Below, in pieces: positions 47,154-55,875 of a stretch of 64,000 bases of DNA. The stretch covers positions 26,596 through 90,595 of the forward strand of contig CAZMOZ010000017.1 of the NCBI GenBank assembly GCA_964568145.1, given 5' to 3'. A program made the translations under genes and the position numbers. The notes beneath the pieces are model-generated. The model saw nothing but the letters and a program-made list of their open reading frames with translations, was not told where the DNA came from and searched no databases. The first letter of the stretch is position 1, and every line of letters begins with the position of its first letter. Source of the stretch: DSVZ01 sp964568145. GTDB taxonomy: Bacteria; Verrucomicrobiota; Verrucomicrobiia; Limisphaerales; J093.

Positions 47154-47918
47154 TCAAGGAGCTGCGATGAACTTTGGATTCGATGTAGCGGCAGGCGACG
47201 TTGCTCCAGCGATGCCGCTTGAACTTCCCGACGGCACTGACGGCGAGGTTAGTTCCGCCCGATGCAGCCACCGGCCCGAGCCGGCGACGACTTCGTACAC
47301 GTACGCCGCTGTTTCGGTGATCAACTCCTTGGCGCGGTCGCTGGAACGCCACCACGCGCCTTCGTGCGAGCCGGGAGGGTTCCAGGAAATCGCACCGACA
47401 CGGGTGCCGGCATCCAGCACCTTGGCAAAGACCAGCCGACTGCGACGGCTGTGCGGTCCGCGGGTGAAGACATTGACGCCAACCGGCCGGATGCCGTGTG
47501 ACGCCAAGGCCTGCCGGGTGGCGACGGCCGCCTGATACGTGCGCTGCGTGTCGAGATCGCCTGCCTGCGCAACCAACACCCGCTCCCGCGGCACGCCCAA
47601 TCGCAGCAACTCCTTTTCAGCCATCTCCGCGTAACTCCAGCGCCGGTCCATCCAGCCTTCACCCGTGTAGCCGCCGGTTGCGACCAGGTACCGGTAGCCT
47701 CCTTGGTCAAACTCCGTCTTGGCCGCGCGCATCCCCTCCCGCCCGATCCAGCCTTCCACCACCAGCACTTCCGACGGTTGCCGCGCGGTCAATGAGAGAA
47801 CCCCCTCCCCGTAAATGAACCACCAGCCCGGCAGCGCCCCGAGCAGCGCGAGCAGGCACAACCAGCCCAGCCAAGTCGGGCACCAGATGGTCCGCCGTTG
47901 AAACAGGCGGAGCTTCAT
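47154..47918 (-). CDS. DUF218/YdcF-family membrane-anchored protein
   Basis: ATG 47918 gives 254 residues with one N-terminal membrane helix (about 15-37, WLGWLCLLALLGALPGWWF). A DUF218-type domain follows: EVLVVEGWIGREGMRAAKTEF, YLVATGGYTGEG, LRLGVPRERVLVAQAGDLDTQRTYQAAVATRQAL and VNVFTRGPHSRRSRLVFAKVL. SanA/YdcF/ElyC proteins act in envelope biogenesis, and DUF218 genes recur in exosortase clusters. Its start overlaps the rmlB stop by 4 bases, so it is translated with the rhamnose genes. The Ser/Pro-rich last 30 residues have no family match. Confidence 0.8.
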   Translation of the reverse strand: MKLRLFQRRTIWCPTWLGWLCLLALLGALPGWWFIYGEGVLSLTARQPSEVLVVEGWIGREGMRAAKTEFDQGGYRYLVATGGYTGEGWMDRRWSYAEMAEKELLRLGVPRERVLVAQAGDLDTQRTYQAAVATRQALASHGIRPVGVNVFTRGPHSRRSRLVFAKVLDAGTRVGAISWNPPGSHEGAWWRSSDRAKELITETAAYVYEVVAGSGRWLHRAELTSPSVPSGSSSGIAGATSPAATSNPKFIAAP

Positions 47919-48937
47919 GGGCCAGTTCGGGGGGCCAGCACCGCTCGCACCCAGTCCTGGTGGTCGAGGTACCACCGCACAGTTTCACGGATGCCGGTCG
48001 CGAACGTGTGGGCCGGCTGCCAGCCCAGCTCCCGCTGGATCTTCGAAGCGTCTATCGCGTACCGGCGGTCATGGCCCGGCCGGTCCGGCACGAAGGTGAT
48101 AAGGCGTCGAGAGCCGCCGCCCAGATCGGGCCGGTATTCGTCAATCAGATCGCAAATCCGCTCGACGATTCGCAGGTTGGGCCACTCGTTGCGCCCGCCA
48201 ATGTTGTACGTCTCGCCGGGGCGTCCCTGGTTGAGCGCCAGCCAGAGGGCCTCGACGTGGTCTTGCACATACAGCCAGTCGCGGACGTTCAGGCCGTCCC
48301 CGTAAACCGGCACCGTGCGGCGCTCCAGCACGCTTTGAATGACCACCGGAATCAGCTTCTCCGGGAACTGGAACGGCCCGTAGTTGTTCGAGCAGTTGGT
48401 GATGAGCGTTGCCAAGCCATAGGTGTGATGATAGGCGCGCACCAGCAGATCGCTAGCCGCCTTGCTGGCCGAGTAGGGTGAGTTCGGAGCGTACGGCGTG
48501 GTCTCGGTGAAGTAGCCGGTGGGCCCCAGGCTCCCGTACACTTCGTCCGTGGAGACGTGCAAAAAGCGTCGTTCCGCATAGCGTCCCGCCCAGGCCGTCC
48601 GGCACGCCTCCAGCAGGTGAAACGTCCCCACCACGTTGGTGTGGATGAAGTCGCCCGGGCCCGTGATTGAGCGGTCCACGTGCGATTCGGCCGCCAGGTG
48701 CATGACATGCGTAATCTGGTGCTCCTGCACAACTCGCAGCACCGCCGGCTTGTCGCGCAGGTCCACCCGCTCGAAAACGTACTTGGGATGCGCGGCCACG
48801 GACTCGAGGTTCTCCAGGTGGCCGGCGTACGTGAGGCAGTCGAGGTTCACCAGCCGCGCAATCTCCGGCCGGCCGATGAAGCGCTGGATCAGGTTGGAGC
48901 CGATGAACCCGGCGCCGCCAGTGACAAGCAGATTCAT
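47915..48937 (-). CDS. rmlB: dTDP-glucose 4,6-dehydratase
   Basis: The 340-residue SDR enzyme converts dTDP-D-glucose to dTDP-4-keto-6-deoxyglucose, the second step of dTDP-L-rhamnose synthesis, with bound NAD. The nucleotide motif is TGGAGFIG (6-13). The catalytic STDEVYG (129-135, with T130, D131 and E132) and Y155xxxK159 in SPYSASKAASD are intact. NCSNNYGPFQFPEKLIP and PVYGDGLNVRDWLYV are diagnostic of RmlB. It overlaps rmlD by 4 bases and the DUF218 gene by 4. Confidence 0.96.
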   Translation of the reverse strand: MNLLVTGGAGFIGSNLIQRFIGRPEIARLVNLDCLTYAGHLENLESVAAHPKYVFERVDLRDKPAVLRVVQEHQITHVMHLAAESHVDRSITGPGDFIHTNVVGTFHLLEACRTAWAGRYAERRFLHVSTDEVYGSLGPTGYFTETTPYAPNSPYSASKAASDLLVRAYHHTYGLATLITNCSNNYGPFQFPEKLIPVVIQSVLERRTVPVYGDGLNVRDWLYVQDHVEALWLALNQGRPGETYNIGGRNEWPNLRIVERICDLIDEYRPDLGGGSRRLITFVPDRPGHDRRYAIDASKIQRELGWQPAHTFATGIRETVRWYLDHQDWVRAVLAPRTGP

Positions 48938-49848
48938 GATGCGCGCAACAGCGTTTCAAACCCCTCGATGGGCGACTCGAGAACCTGGTCCAGGCTGACC
49001 CGCCAGTCCGGCAGCCGCAGCCCGAACACCCTTTCCAGACGATCACAGTTCAGCACTGAATTCGCGGGACGTCGGGCCGGCGTGGGATACTCCGCCGCGG
49101 AAATCGGCGTCACCGCGCGACACCGGCGCGCGCCTGCCGGCACGCGGTCAACGATGGCCTGGGCAAAGCCATGCCACGTGGTGCGGCCCGCGCTGGCCAG
49201 ATGATACAGCCCGCTGAAAGTCTCCGGCTCGCGGGAACGAAGCGCCTGCGCCAGCGCCTGCGCCGTCGCCTCGGCGATCATGCGCGACCACGTGGGACAG
49301 CCTGTCTGGTCGTTCACCACCCGCAGTTCCTCGCGCGTTGTCGCGAGTCGCAGCATGGTCCGCAGAAAGTTCTGACCGCGCCCGCCGTAAACCCAGCAGA
49401 GCCGGAAGATCAGATGGACGCCGTCCGCCTCTTGCACGGCGCGGTCGCCGGCGAGTTTGCTGCGGCCATAGACGCCCAGCGGATTGGGCGCATCGTCTTC
49501 GACGTAGGCCGAACTCTTGCAGCCATCAAAGACATAATCGGTCGAGTAATGCACCAGCCAGGCCTGGCGCCGTCGCGCCTCTTCCGCAAGAACACCAGGC
49601 GCCACCGCATTGATCTGAAAGGCGCGCTCCGGTTCAGACTCGGCCTGGTCCACAGCCGTGCAGGCCGCCGCGTTCACCACGACGCGGGGCCTGACCCGCT
49701 CGAACCACGCGCGGATCGAGTCTGCCTTCACCAGATCCACGTCAGGATAATCCACACCCGTCACCGCTCCCAACGGTCCGAGCGCCCGCAGCAGCTCCCA
49801 ACCCACCTGACCCGTGCTGCCGATCACCAGGATGTTTGCGGGAGCCAT
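48934..49848 (-). CDS. rmlD: dTDP-4-dehydrorhamnose reductase
   Basis: The 304-residue protein carries out the last step, NADPH reduction of dTDP-4-keto-L-rhamnose to dTDP-L-rhamnose. The NAD(P) motif GSTGQVG lies at 10-16. STDYVFDG (102-109) and the catalytic pair Y127 and K131 in GVYGRSKLAGD follow, then FRLCWVYGGRGQNFLRTML and the substrate loop NDQTGCPTW. Length is normal. It starts 192 bases after the rmlC stop and overlaps rmlB by 4 bases. Confidence 0.95.
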   Translation of the reverse strand: MAPANILVIGSTGQVGWELLRALGPLGAVTGVDYPDVDLVKADSIRAWFERVRPRVVVNAAACTAVDQAESEPERAFQINAVAPGVLAEEARRRQAWLVHYSTDYVFDGCKSSAYVEDDAPNPLGVYGRSKLAGDRAVQEADGVHLIFRLCWVYGGRGQNFLRTMLRLATTREELRVVNDQTGCPTWSRMIAEATAQALAQALRSREPETFSGLYHLASAGRTTWHGFAQAIVDRVPAGARRCRAVTPISAAEYPTPARRPANSVLNCDRLERVFGLRLPDWRVSLDQVLESPIEGFETLLRAS

Positions 49849-50040
49849 GCTTCAGCCGGAACGCTGCCTTTGATAAACCACCAATAAACACCCATGGACA
49901 CGAAAGAACCCGTCACGCTTGAGGTGACGGACGAGGCGCCCGCCACCGCATCCGAGGCAGGTGCGTTCCCCAGTCCAATGGCACCGTTCCGGCTTGGTGT
50001 GGCTTCGGTTCCATTCGTGGTTGAATCAAGTCTCTCTGGC

Positions 50041-50589
50041 TCAGGCAAACAAGCGGTCCGCCGGCACGTCCCGCAGCCAGGGCGCCGCGGCATCCTTGGG
50101 AGACAGCATCGGCGCGGACACCGGCCAGTTAATGGCCAGGTCCGGATCATTCCAGCGGATGCTGATCTCGTCGGCCGGCGAATACGGTGCGGTGCACTTG
50201 TAGTGGAACAGCGCCGTGTCGCTCAGCACCACAAAGCCGTGCGCAAAGCCCGGCGGCACATAAAACTGCTCCTTGCCGTCCCCCGTCAGCCGCACCGCCT
50301 GCCAGCGGCAAAACGTGGGCGAACTGCGGCGCAGGTCCACCGCCACATCCCAAACCTCGCCTTGCAGGACCATCACCAGCTTGCCCTGGGCGTTCGGGTT
50401 CTGCAGGTGCAGCCCGCGCAGCGTGCCGCGCCGGGAAAGGGAGAAATTGTCCTGAACGAACCGCTCCTTGATGCCCGCCTTGTGATAGCGACGTTCGCTC
50501 CAAGTTTCGTAAAACCAGCCCCGGTCGTCCGCGAACACCCGCGGCTGGATGAGTAGTAGCCCCTCGAGTTCCCCCGTCAGCACGGTCAT
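50041..50589 (-). CDS. rmlC: dTDP-4-dehydrorhamnose 3,5-epimerase
   Basis: From ATG 50589 the cupin enzyme has 182 residues. It epimerises C3 and C5 of dTDP-4-keto-6-deoxyglucose. Key features are FADDRGWFYETW, QDNFSLSRRGTLRGLHLQ with the catalytic His61, WDVAVDLRRSSPTF, and FYVPPGFAHGFVVLSDTALFHYK with the conserved tyrosine (Y130). The open frame continues upstream into the rmlA region with unrelated residues, which are out of frame with rmlA and not part of the enzyme. The start overlaps the rmlA stop by 4 bases. Confidence 0.95.
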   Translation of the reverse strand: MTVLTGELEGLLLIQPRVFADDRGWFYETWSERRYHKAGIKERFVQDNFSLSRRGTLRGLHLQNPNAQGKLVMVLQGEVWDVAVDLRRSSPTFCRWQAVRLTGDGKEQFYVPPGFAHGFVVLSDTALFHYKCTAPYSPADEISIRWNDPDLAINWPVSAPMLSPKDAAAPWLRDVPADRLFA

Positions 50590-51479
50590 TGTGCCCCGTC
50601 CTTTCCCAGCCGCCTGGCCTCGGCGATCACTTCGTTCTCCAGATACTCCCGGTATTCGCAGCGGGGCATCTGTCCGGCCAGGGATTCCAAGGCCGCCAAG
50701 GAAAGAAATCCCCGCCGAAACGCCGCCTCCTCCGGGCAGCCGATCTTGACGCCCTGTCGCTTCTCGATGGTCTGCACGTAGGCGGAGGCTTCCTGCAGGC
50801 TGCTGCTGGTGCCGGCGTCCAGCCAGGCAAACCCGCGCGGCAGCCGGTACACCCGCAACCGGCCGCGCTTGAGGTATTCGACGTTGACGTCCGTGATTTC
50901 CAGCTCTCCGCGCGCCGACGGTTTCAACGCCTTGGTGATGGCCACCACCTGGTTGTCGTACAGGTACAATCCTGGCACCGCGTAATCGCTCCTGGGCTCG
51001 CGCGGTTTCTCTTCGATGGAAATGGCCTTGCCGTCGCCGTCGAACTCCACCACGCCATAGCGGCAGGGGTCCTTCACCTGATAGCCGAAAATCGTGGCGC
51101 CCGACGCGAACTCGGCGAAGGCCCGGGCAAAAACGTCCCCGCCGTAAAAGAGGTTGTCGCCGAGGATCAGCGCGACCGAGTCCGTGCCGATGAACGACTC
51201 GGCGATCAGAAAGGCCTCGGCGATGCCGCGCGGCTGGGGTTGCTCGCGGTATTCGAGCGAGACACCCCACTTGGGCGCCTGCTTGAGCAATTGCCAGAAC
51301 CGCGGCAGGTCATGCGGCGTGGAGATGAGACACAGCTCCCGGACGCCGTTCTCGATCAGCGTCGTCAGCGGGTAATAGACCATCGGCTTGTCGTACACCG
51401 GCTGGAGCTGCTTCGAGGCGACGAGGGTCAGCGGATACAACCGCGAGCCCGCGCCGCCGGCGAGGATGATGCCTTTCAT
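50586..51479 (-). CDS. rmlA: Glucose-1-phosphate thymidylyltransferase
   Basis: The 297-residue nucleotidyltransferase makes dTDP-glucose from dTTP and glucose 1-phosphate, the first step of the pathway. The nucleotide-binding GGAGSRLYPLT (8-18) and K31 in YDKPMVYYPL are intact, as are LILGDNLFYGGDV (metal Asp), YGVVEFD and EEKPREPRSDYAVPGLYLYD. It is the first gene of the run rmlA-rmlC-(gap)-rmlD-rmlB-DUF218. The repeat-rich gap upstream should carry its promoter. Confidence 0.96.
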   Translation of the reverse strand: MKGIILAGGAGSRLYPLTLVASKQLQPVYDKPMVYYPLTTLIENGVRELCLISTPHDLPRFWQLLKQAPKWGVSLEYREQPQPRGIAEAFLIAESFIGTDSVALILGDNLFYGGDVFARAFAEFASGATIFGYQVKDPCRYGVVEFDGDGKAISIEEKPREPRSDYAVPGLYLYDNQVVAITKALKPSARGELEITDVNVEYLKRGRLRVYRLPRGFAWLDAGTSSSLQEASAYVQTIEKRQGVKIGCPEEAAFRRGFLSLAALESLAGQMPRCEYREYLENEVIAEARRLGKDGAQ

Positions 51480-51494
51480 GGGCGAAGAATTCAG

Positions 51495-51560
51495 GAGCTG
51501 GAAGTCAGAAGTTAGGAGTTAGGAGCTAGGATTTAGGAGTTGGAAGTCGGGAGACAGAAT
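51495..51560. repeat. Purine-rich low-complexity repeat (TTAGGAG-type units)
   Basis: Upstream of rmlA the plus strand reads as imperfect tandem units: GTTAGGAGTTAGGAGCTAGG, then ATTTAGGAGTT, with GGAAGTC at both ends of the run. It contains no gene. Similar purine-rich runs appear near 23840-23930 and, inverted, near 25040-25090. Confidence 0.5.
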
Positions 51561-51651
51561 TCAGGAGACAGTAAATGGCAGGTGATTTGATCCCGTGGCT
51601 GGGCTACAGCCATCCTGGCCATAGCGTCGGGTATTCATGACTGATGTCGAG

Positions 51652-51950
51652 AGCGGCATCGTGCCGCTTGGAAACAAAGCCCGAAATATATCCGCCTTGC
51701 ACTGCCGGCAGAGGTCCGCCGGGCTGGGAAGCCCGGCTCTACAGCAGGCACGGATGCCTGCTGCCACACTGCCTCCTAGCCGTTGGTGAGGGCCGCATCC
51801 CGTCGCCTGGAACAAAGCCCGAGAGACACCCACCTTGCGCTGCCGGCGGATGTCCGCCGGGCTGGGAAGCCCGGCTCTACAGCAGGCACGGATGCCTGCT
51901 GCCACTGCCATCCTGACTGCCAGTCTGGGCCGCATCGTGCCACCTGGAGG
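51652..51950. repeat. 138-bp tandem repeat with paired hairpins
   Basis: Copies begin near 51652, 51790 and (partial) 51928, a period of 138 bases. Each full copy holds two hairpins. GCCGGGC pairs with GCCCGGC around TGGGAA (51718-51737 and 51856-51875). CAGCAGGCA pairs with TGCCTGCTG around CGGA (51742-51763 and 51880-51901). The stretch from the first hairpin through the second is identical in the two copies, while flanks have diverged. The first hairpin, in reverse orientation and with one base less in the loop, recurs at 53100-53118. It fills most of the 829-base gene-free stretch between rmlA and the small gene at 52309. Confidence 0.75.
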
Positions 51951-52166
51951 CTGGTTTGCCTGTCCCCTGCAAATTTCTTGGGTTGCGAAGCGAGGCTTCT
52001 TGGCAGGCTGGAGGCTTAGCACCACATCTGGCCAAATCCGGCATGGGAACTGCTAAATCTCGCGGCGAAATGCCCGAGGTCCAAAGGCAACGCACCGAAG
52101 CTGTTGTCCGCGACGGACAGAAACCGGTTGAAGCGCCGGATTAGCTTGCTTCCAGCCAGACCGAGG

Positions 52167-52215
52167 TTGATCGAACGATGATCGAAGGATCATCGAAGGA
52201 TGACCGAAGGACCGG
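52167..52215. repeat. Short tandem repeat, about 11-base CGAAGGAT-type units
   Basis: ATCGAACGATG, ATCGAAGGATC, ATCGAAGGATG and ACCGAAGGACC follow each other with small changes, about 90 bases before the gene at 52309. It may affect that gene's transcription or simply be decayed repeat DNA. Confidence 0.5.
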
Positions 52216-52308
52216 CGAGGCTGACTCCTCGCGTGGACTGGTTTTGACCGCAGCAGGACCGGAGCATGATGAGTAAACCACAAAACAAACTCAGGAAAGA
52301 AGGGTATT

Positions 52309-52875
52309 ATGGCAAAAGTCAAACTCAACCCCGTACTCGAAGGGTTCCGTGGCAAGATCGGCGACCTGGTCTTCAAACGCTACCGCGACGAAGTCGTCGT
52401 GGGCCGGGTCCCGGATACTGGCGGACGCACCCCCACCGCGAGACAGGCGGCGCACCGGGAGCGGTTCCGGCTGGCCACCGTGTACGGCAGCACGGTCGTC
52501 GCCGATCCAGCAACCAAGGCGGTGTACGAACCGGCCGCCAAGCAAAAGGGCCTCACGGTGTTTGCCCTGACCATCGCCGATTTCCTCAACGCGCCGGCGG
52601 TGGATGAGATTGACCTCTCCGCCTACACCGGGAAAACCGGCGAGCCGATCTGCATCCGGGCCAGCGACGACTTCGAGGTCGCCGGCGTGGAGGTGAGCCT
52701 CACGGACGCTGGCGGAAGGGTGTTGGAACGCGGCACCGCCACGAAAGCGGGCACGGACTCGTTGTGGACATACACGACGACCACCAACCTGCCGGACGGG
52801 CAGCCGGTCTCAATCGAAGTCACGGCGACCGACCGGCCGGGTCATAAAACCACCAAAACCCAGGTGAAACCGTGA
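52309..52875 (+). CDS. Small conserved hypothetical protein, isolated in a repeat island
   Basis: The 188-residue protein begins MAKVKLNPVLEGFRGKIGDLVFKRYRDEVVVGRVPD and has a good ribosome site (AAAGAAGGG, 52296-52304). The first ~90 residues are basic and rich in short helices (RQAAHRERFRLATVYGSTVVADP). The last ~90 form a beta-rich domain that looks like a small Ig-like fold (ICIRASDDFEVAGVEVSLTDAGGRVLERG, WTYTTTTNLPDGQPVSIEVTATDRPGHKT). No signal peptide. I believe N-termini of this type occur in other bacteria but cannot give a function. It is the only plus-strand gene between two minus-strand polysaccharide operons and is bracketed by repeats. Confidence 0.75.
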   Translation: MAKVKLNPVLEGFRGKIGDLVFKRYRDEVVVGRVPDTGGRTPTARQAAHRERFRLATVYGSTVVADPATKAVYEPAAKQKGLTVFALTIADFLNAPAVDEIDLSAYTGKTGEPICIRASDDFEVAGVEVSLTDAGGRVLERGTATKAGTDSLWTYTTTTNLPDGQPVSIEVTATDRPGHKTTKTQVKP

Positions 52876-53363
52876 TGAGTTGAACGGGGCTGGGTCGTCA
52901 CGGCCCCGCCCCCATTCCTGCTTTGGTACAACCACGGAGGAGCATAAACCACGAAGGGCACGAAGTACACATAGACTGGGGGTACGAAGTGTACTTTGCC
53001 TGAAGTCATACTCGGGCAGGATGAAGCCCGGGCGCATCTCAGTTTTTGGGCGGCGACGCCTCCCGCCGTCGTAGCAGCAGGCTTCCAGCCTGCCAGCGAG
53101 CCGGGCTTCCAGCCCGGCGGAGATCGAGCGGCGTTGCAGCAGAGGCGGTGTCTTTCCAAGCGGTTTCCGGGCGGCAAGATGCCGCCCTTTACGGCAGCCA
53201 AGGATGGCTGCCGCTACCTCCCGCGCGCCCGTCTTCCTCCACGGGTGCAAAAAACTGGGATGCACGCGGAGCACAAACCACGAAGGGACACGAATGGGCA
53301 CGAATATCGGCGGGGCACTAAGGGTACTTCGTCTGAGGTCATACTTGAACAGGATGGAGCGCT
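52876..53363. repeat. Repeat array: CACGAA-type direct repeats flanking REP-like hairpins
   Basis: Two imperfect ~95-base direct copies lie at 52933-53027 and 53264-53360. Both begin with GGAGCA-AAACCACGAAGGG and end with TACTT-GCCTGA-GTCATACT and CAGGATG-AGC. Between them GCAGGC (53077-53082) pairs with GCCTGC (53088-53093), and GCCGGGC (53100-53106) pairs with GCCCGGC (53112-53118), both with TTCCA loops. No gene is seen. A related CACGAA-type stretch stands at 49871-49905 in the rmlC-rmlD gap. Confidence 0.65.
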
Positions 53364-54497
53364 TCAGTCCATCAACTGCCTGAAGATGGTTTCAATGGCT
53401 TCACGATGGGTTTCACAGATGGCTGTGTTACCCGCCCGTAACAGGTCCTGTCGGCCGTAAAACCAGCGGGTGAACCACCCGCGCCGGTTCAGTCTGCGAA
53501 AGAGCCGGTTGTGTCCCAGCAGGGCACTGAGGTAACCATGCCCGTGTTCCTCACAAAATTTCCGCCACTCTGCCTCGACAAATGCATCGTCTTGGAGGGC
53601 GCGGGAACGCGCCTCAAGCCGTTGACGAAACTCCATCTCTTCCGCACTGGAAAGCCTCCGGGCACCAGGCGCCGGCTTTGATTGGGTAAAGGGGATCAAC
53701 TCCATCCGCGAGGTGAAATTCGCTGCAACTTCCAGCTTCACCAGAAATCCTTCATGGAATCCCTGACGATCGCGATAGATCACTTCGTCCATGATCAAAG
53801 CTCCCTGACCATAGACGATGTGACCGCCCAGATACTCCTCGACCCCGCCCAGGACATGCGGATGTTGCACGATCACGGCCCTGGCGCCCATCTCGATCAT
53901 GAAACGACAGGTCTCGCGGATGCGCGGCGTCGGCACATGAAACTCTGCCGAGCCATGCAACAGGACAATCAGATAGTCCAACTGATCTTGGAACTCACGA
54001 ACGTTCCGGACGAAATCAATGAGATCCAGCGGATTGGCGCCCGCGCTGGTTCGCGTGGCAATCGAGAATTCCCGTTCCGCCATTGCCAGGACGCCCACGC
54101 GAATTCCGTTCACGTTTCTGATCAGGAGCCGCCGGGCTGCGGTGAGATTCTCGCCGGCTCCCACCGTGGCCACTCCAGCGCCCTCGCAGACCGCCAGCGT
54201 GTTCAGAAGTCCGGCCGGCCCGTGGTCCAAGCTGTGGTTGTTCGCCAGGCACAAGACGTCAATCCCCGCCGCCATAATGCCGCTGATGCATTCGCCGGGT
54301 GCGCCAAAAACCGGGCCGGTCTTGACGATGGGCGAGGGCTGTTCGATGAGCGGACATTCCAAATTGGCAATCACCAGGTCCGCCTGCGCAAATTCAGGCA
54401 GCAGGTCGTGAAACAAGCCTTGGGCGTCGCCACGTCGGAAATAAAGTTGGTTGGCCTCGACGGGGCACAAATCGGCGCCGACAAGAACGGTACTCAT
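53364..54497 (-). CDS. CapA-family metallophosphatase-like protein
   Basis: The 377-residue protein has the CapA/PgsA fold found in capsule and poly-gamma-glutamate loci. The calcineurin-like motifs are readable: VGADLCPVEAN (first Asp), VIANLECPLI (Asn and Glu), LANNHSLDHGPAGLLNTL (Asn-His), LLHGSAEFHVPTPRI and AVIVQHPHVLGGVEEYLGGHIVYGQG. The last 110 residues are a helical extension. No signal peptide is evident, so it may be cytosolic. Its role in capsule assembly is not established for most members. It is the last gene of the operon and overlaps the pyruvyltransferase gene by 4 bases. Confidence 0.88.
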   Translation of the reverse strand: MSTVLVGADLCPVEANQLYFRRGDAQGLFHDLLPEFAQADLVIANLECPLIEQPSPIVKTGPVFGAPGECISGIMAAGIDVLCLANNHSLDHGPAGLLNTLAVCEGAGVATVGAGENLTAARRLLIRNVNGIRVGVLAMAEREFSIATRTSAGANPLDLIDFVRNVREFQDQLDYLIVLLHGSAEFHVPTPRIRETCRFMIEMGARAVIVQHPHVLGGVEEYLGGHIVYGQGALIMDEVIYRDRQGFHEGFLVKLEVAANFTSRMELIPFTQSKPAPGARRLSSAEEMEFRQRLEARSRALQDDAFVEAEWRKFCEEHGHGYLSALLGHNRLFRRLNRRGWFTRWFYGRQDLLRAGNTAICETHREAIETIFRQLMD

Positions 54498-55855
54498 ACC
54501 TGTACCGCGTCAGGGGTTGCGGCGGCAACCGTGGCTTCTTGGTGGAGGACACCGGTCCGCGCGCTGAACAATTCCCGGAACACCGTCTGCAGTTGATTCT
54601 GGGCTTCCCACACCCGTTTCATCAACTCCGGCCGAATCTCTTCCCGCCGTTGGAACAGATTCATGGTCCGGATCAGGGCCTCCTCATCCCCCATTGTCCG
54701 CCCGTCCACCACCCAGTCGCCGGCGCCAACTGTCTCAAACACCCCCGCAAACTTCTTGCTGTAAGCCACCCCCACGGCTGGGATGCCTTGGGACAGGGCG
54801 GCGATGCAGGCGTGCATACGCGAGCCAATGAAAAAGTCGCAAAGGCCGATGACACCTTTGATCTCGCTCTGGTCGTACTCGGCTGTGACAAGATGAACCC
54901 GCTCCGCCAACGCTTCCGGAACGGTATTCATGACGATACGGCTGGCTTCCGGGTCGCTCTCCGCACGGCCTGGAGCTGCAAACGTGTGCGGAACCAACAA
55001 GACACGCGTTTCGGCATCATTGATCAGCCGGAGCAGTAGTCGCTTTAGGAATGTCGGGTAATCAAGCTTGAGTCCAAACATGTTGGCCCGCGTGTAGCCG
55101 CCGTTGAACATCAATCCATTCACATTGAGGCCCACGAGACAGCCCGAACGCGTCCGCGGCAGCGGAGGTTCAATCTGCAGCCGGGCGGGTAATCGCGCCT
55201 CCAAGGTAAACGCGACATCCGGACAGAAGCGGATTCGATCAGAATCTCCAATCAGCCCCCGGAGCGTCTCGAGGCTCTCGCGGTCGCGGGATAGAATGAC
55301 CAAAGCCCGGCGCAGGATGAACCTTGCCACGCACCTGGCCAAAAAACTCTTGTAAGGGCCATACGTCTGGGGAAACAGGACAATGTCCTGCCGCACAAGG
55401 AGAACGGCCAGGACCCCCAGCGAACCCATCAAGAAATTCCCCAGGCCGTAAATATCGCTGAAACTATCGCCACCCCGAATGTCGCCAACCAGTCGAGCCC
55501 CGGCGCAGACGCGGATCAGCGAATGCCGACGGCACAGCCATGCCCGCCATCCAGCGACTGGGATCATCCGGTACAGGCAAGCCAAAGCGAGCCAGACGAA
55601 GAGATTCTGCTGAAAACCGGCACCGGGCGAAAGCCGGTAATTGAACACCGGCACCGTTAGTTGCCTGGAGTTTGACCGCAGCATGAACGTCTCGGGCCGG
55701 CGGTGACTCAGCAGCATGGCTACGGCGGCCTCCGGCTGGTTCTGCTTGATAAGGTGTACCAAGGACGCACCGAGCGCGGACACGCCCCGGTTGGCCGTGC
55801 CAAGGGAGGCACCCATGAGCAACAGGGTGCTCTTTCCTTCCGCAGTTGCTTCCAT
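54494..55855 (-). CDS. Polysaccharide pyruvyl transferase family protein
   Basis: From ATG 55855 (the upstream frame overlaps the previous gene) the product has 453 residues. It carries the family signatures: LLLMGASLGTANRGVSALGASLVHLI at the N-terminus, GDIRGGDSFSDIYG, ILSRDRESLETLRGLIG and FFIGSRMHACIAALSQGIPAVGVAYSKKFAGVF. Members attach pyruvate ketals from PEP to sugars of surface polysaccharides. Its neighbours (FrhB-like, NodB-like and CapA genes) fit capsule modification. It is cytosolic and part of the minus-strand operon. Confidence 0.9.
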   Translation of the reverse strand: MEATAEGKSTLLLMGASLGTANRGVSALGASLVHLIKQNQPEAAVAMLLSHRRPETFMLRSNSRQLTVPVFNYRLSPGAGFQQNLFVWLALACLYRMIPVAGWRAWLCRRHSLIRVCAGARLVGDIRGGDSFSDIYGLGNFLMGSLGVLAVLLVRQDIVLFPQTYGPYKSFLARCVARFILRRALVILSRDRESLETLRGLIGDSDRIRFCPDVAFTLEARLPARLQIEPPLPRTRSGCLVGLNVNGLMFNGGYTRANMFGLKLDYPTFLKRLLLRLINDAETRVLLVPHTFAAPGRAESDPEASRIVMNTVPEALAERVHLVTAEYDQSEIKGVIGLCDFFIGSRMHACIAALSQGIPAVGVAYSKKFAGVFETVGAGDWVVDGRTMGDEEALIRTMNLFQRREEIRPELMKRVWEAQNQLQTVFRELFSARTGVLHQEATVAAATPDAVQV

Positions 55856-55875
55856 AGTACCCACCAAAACCTTGT

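Noticed and set aside
50590..51270. N-terminal extension of the rmlC frame
   Set aside because: It runs through rmlA in another frame; the RmlC fold starts at the ATG at 50589.
51618..51910. CRISPR array
   Set aside because: The period is 138 bases with only two to three copies and internal hairpins; no short direct repeats with unique spacers and no cas genes.
52266..52607. Plus-strand frame starting 43 bases before the small conserved gene
   Set aside because: It uses the ribosome-site region as coding and reads the same DNA in a different frame with Arg/Gly-rich content; the 52309 frame has a proper ribosome site and a coherent protein.
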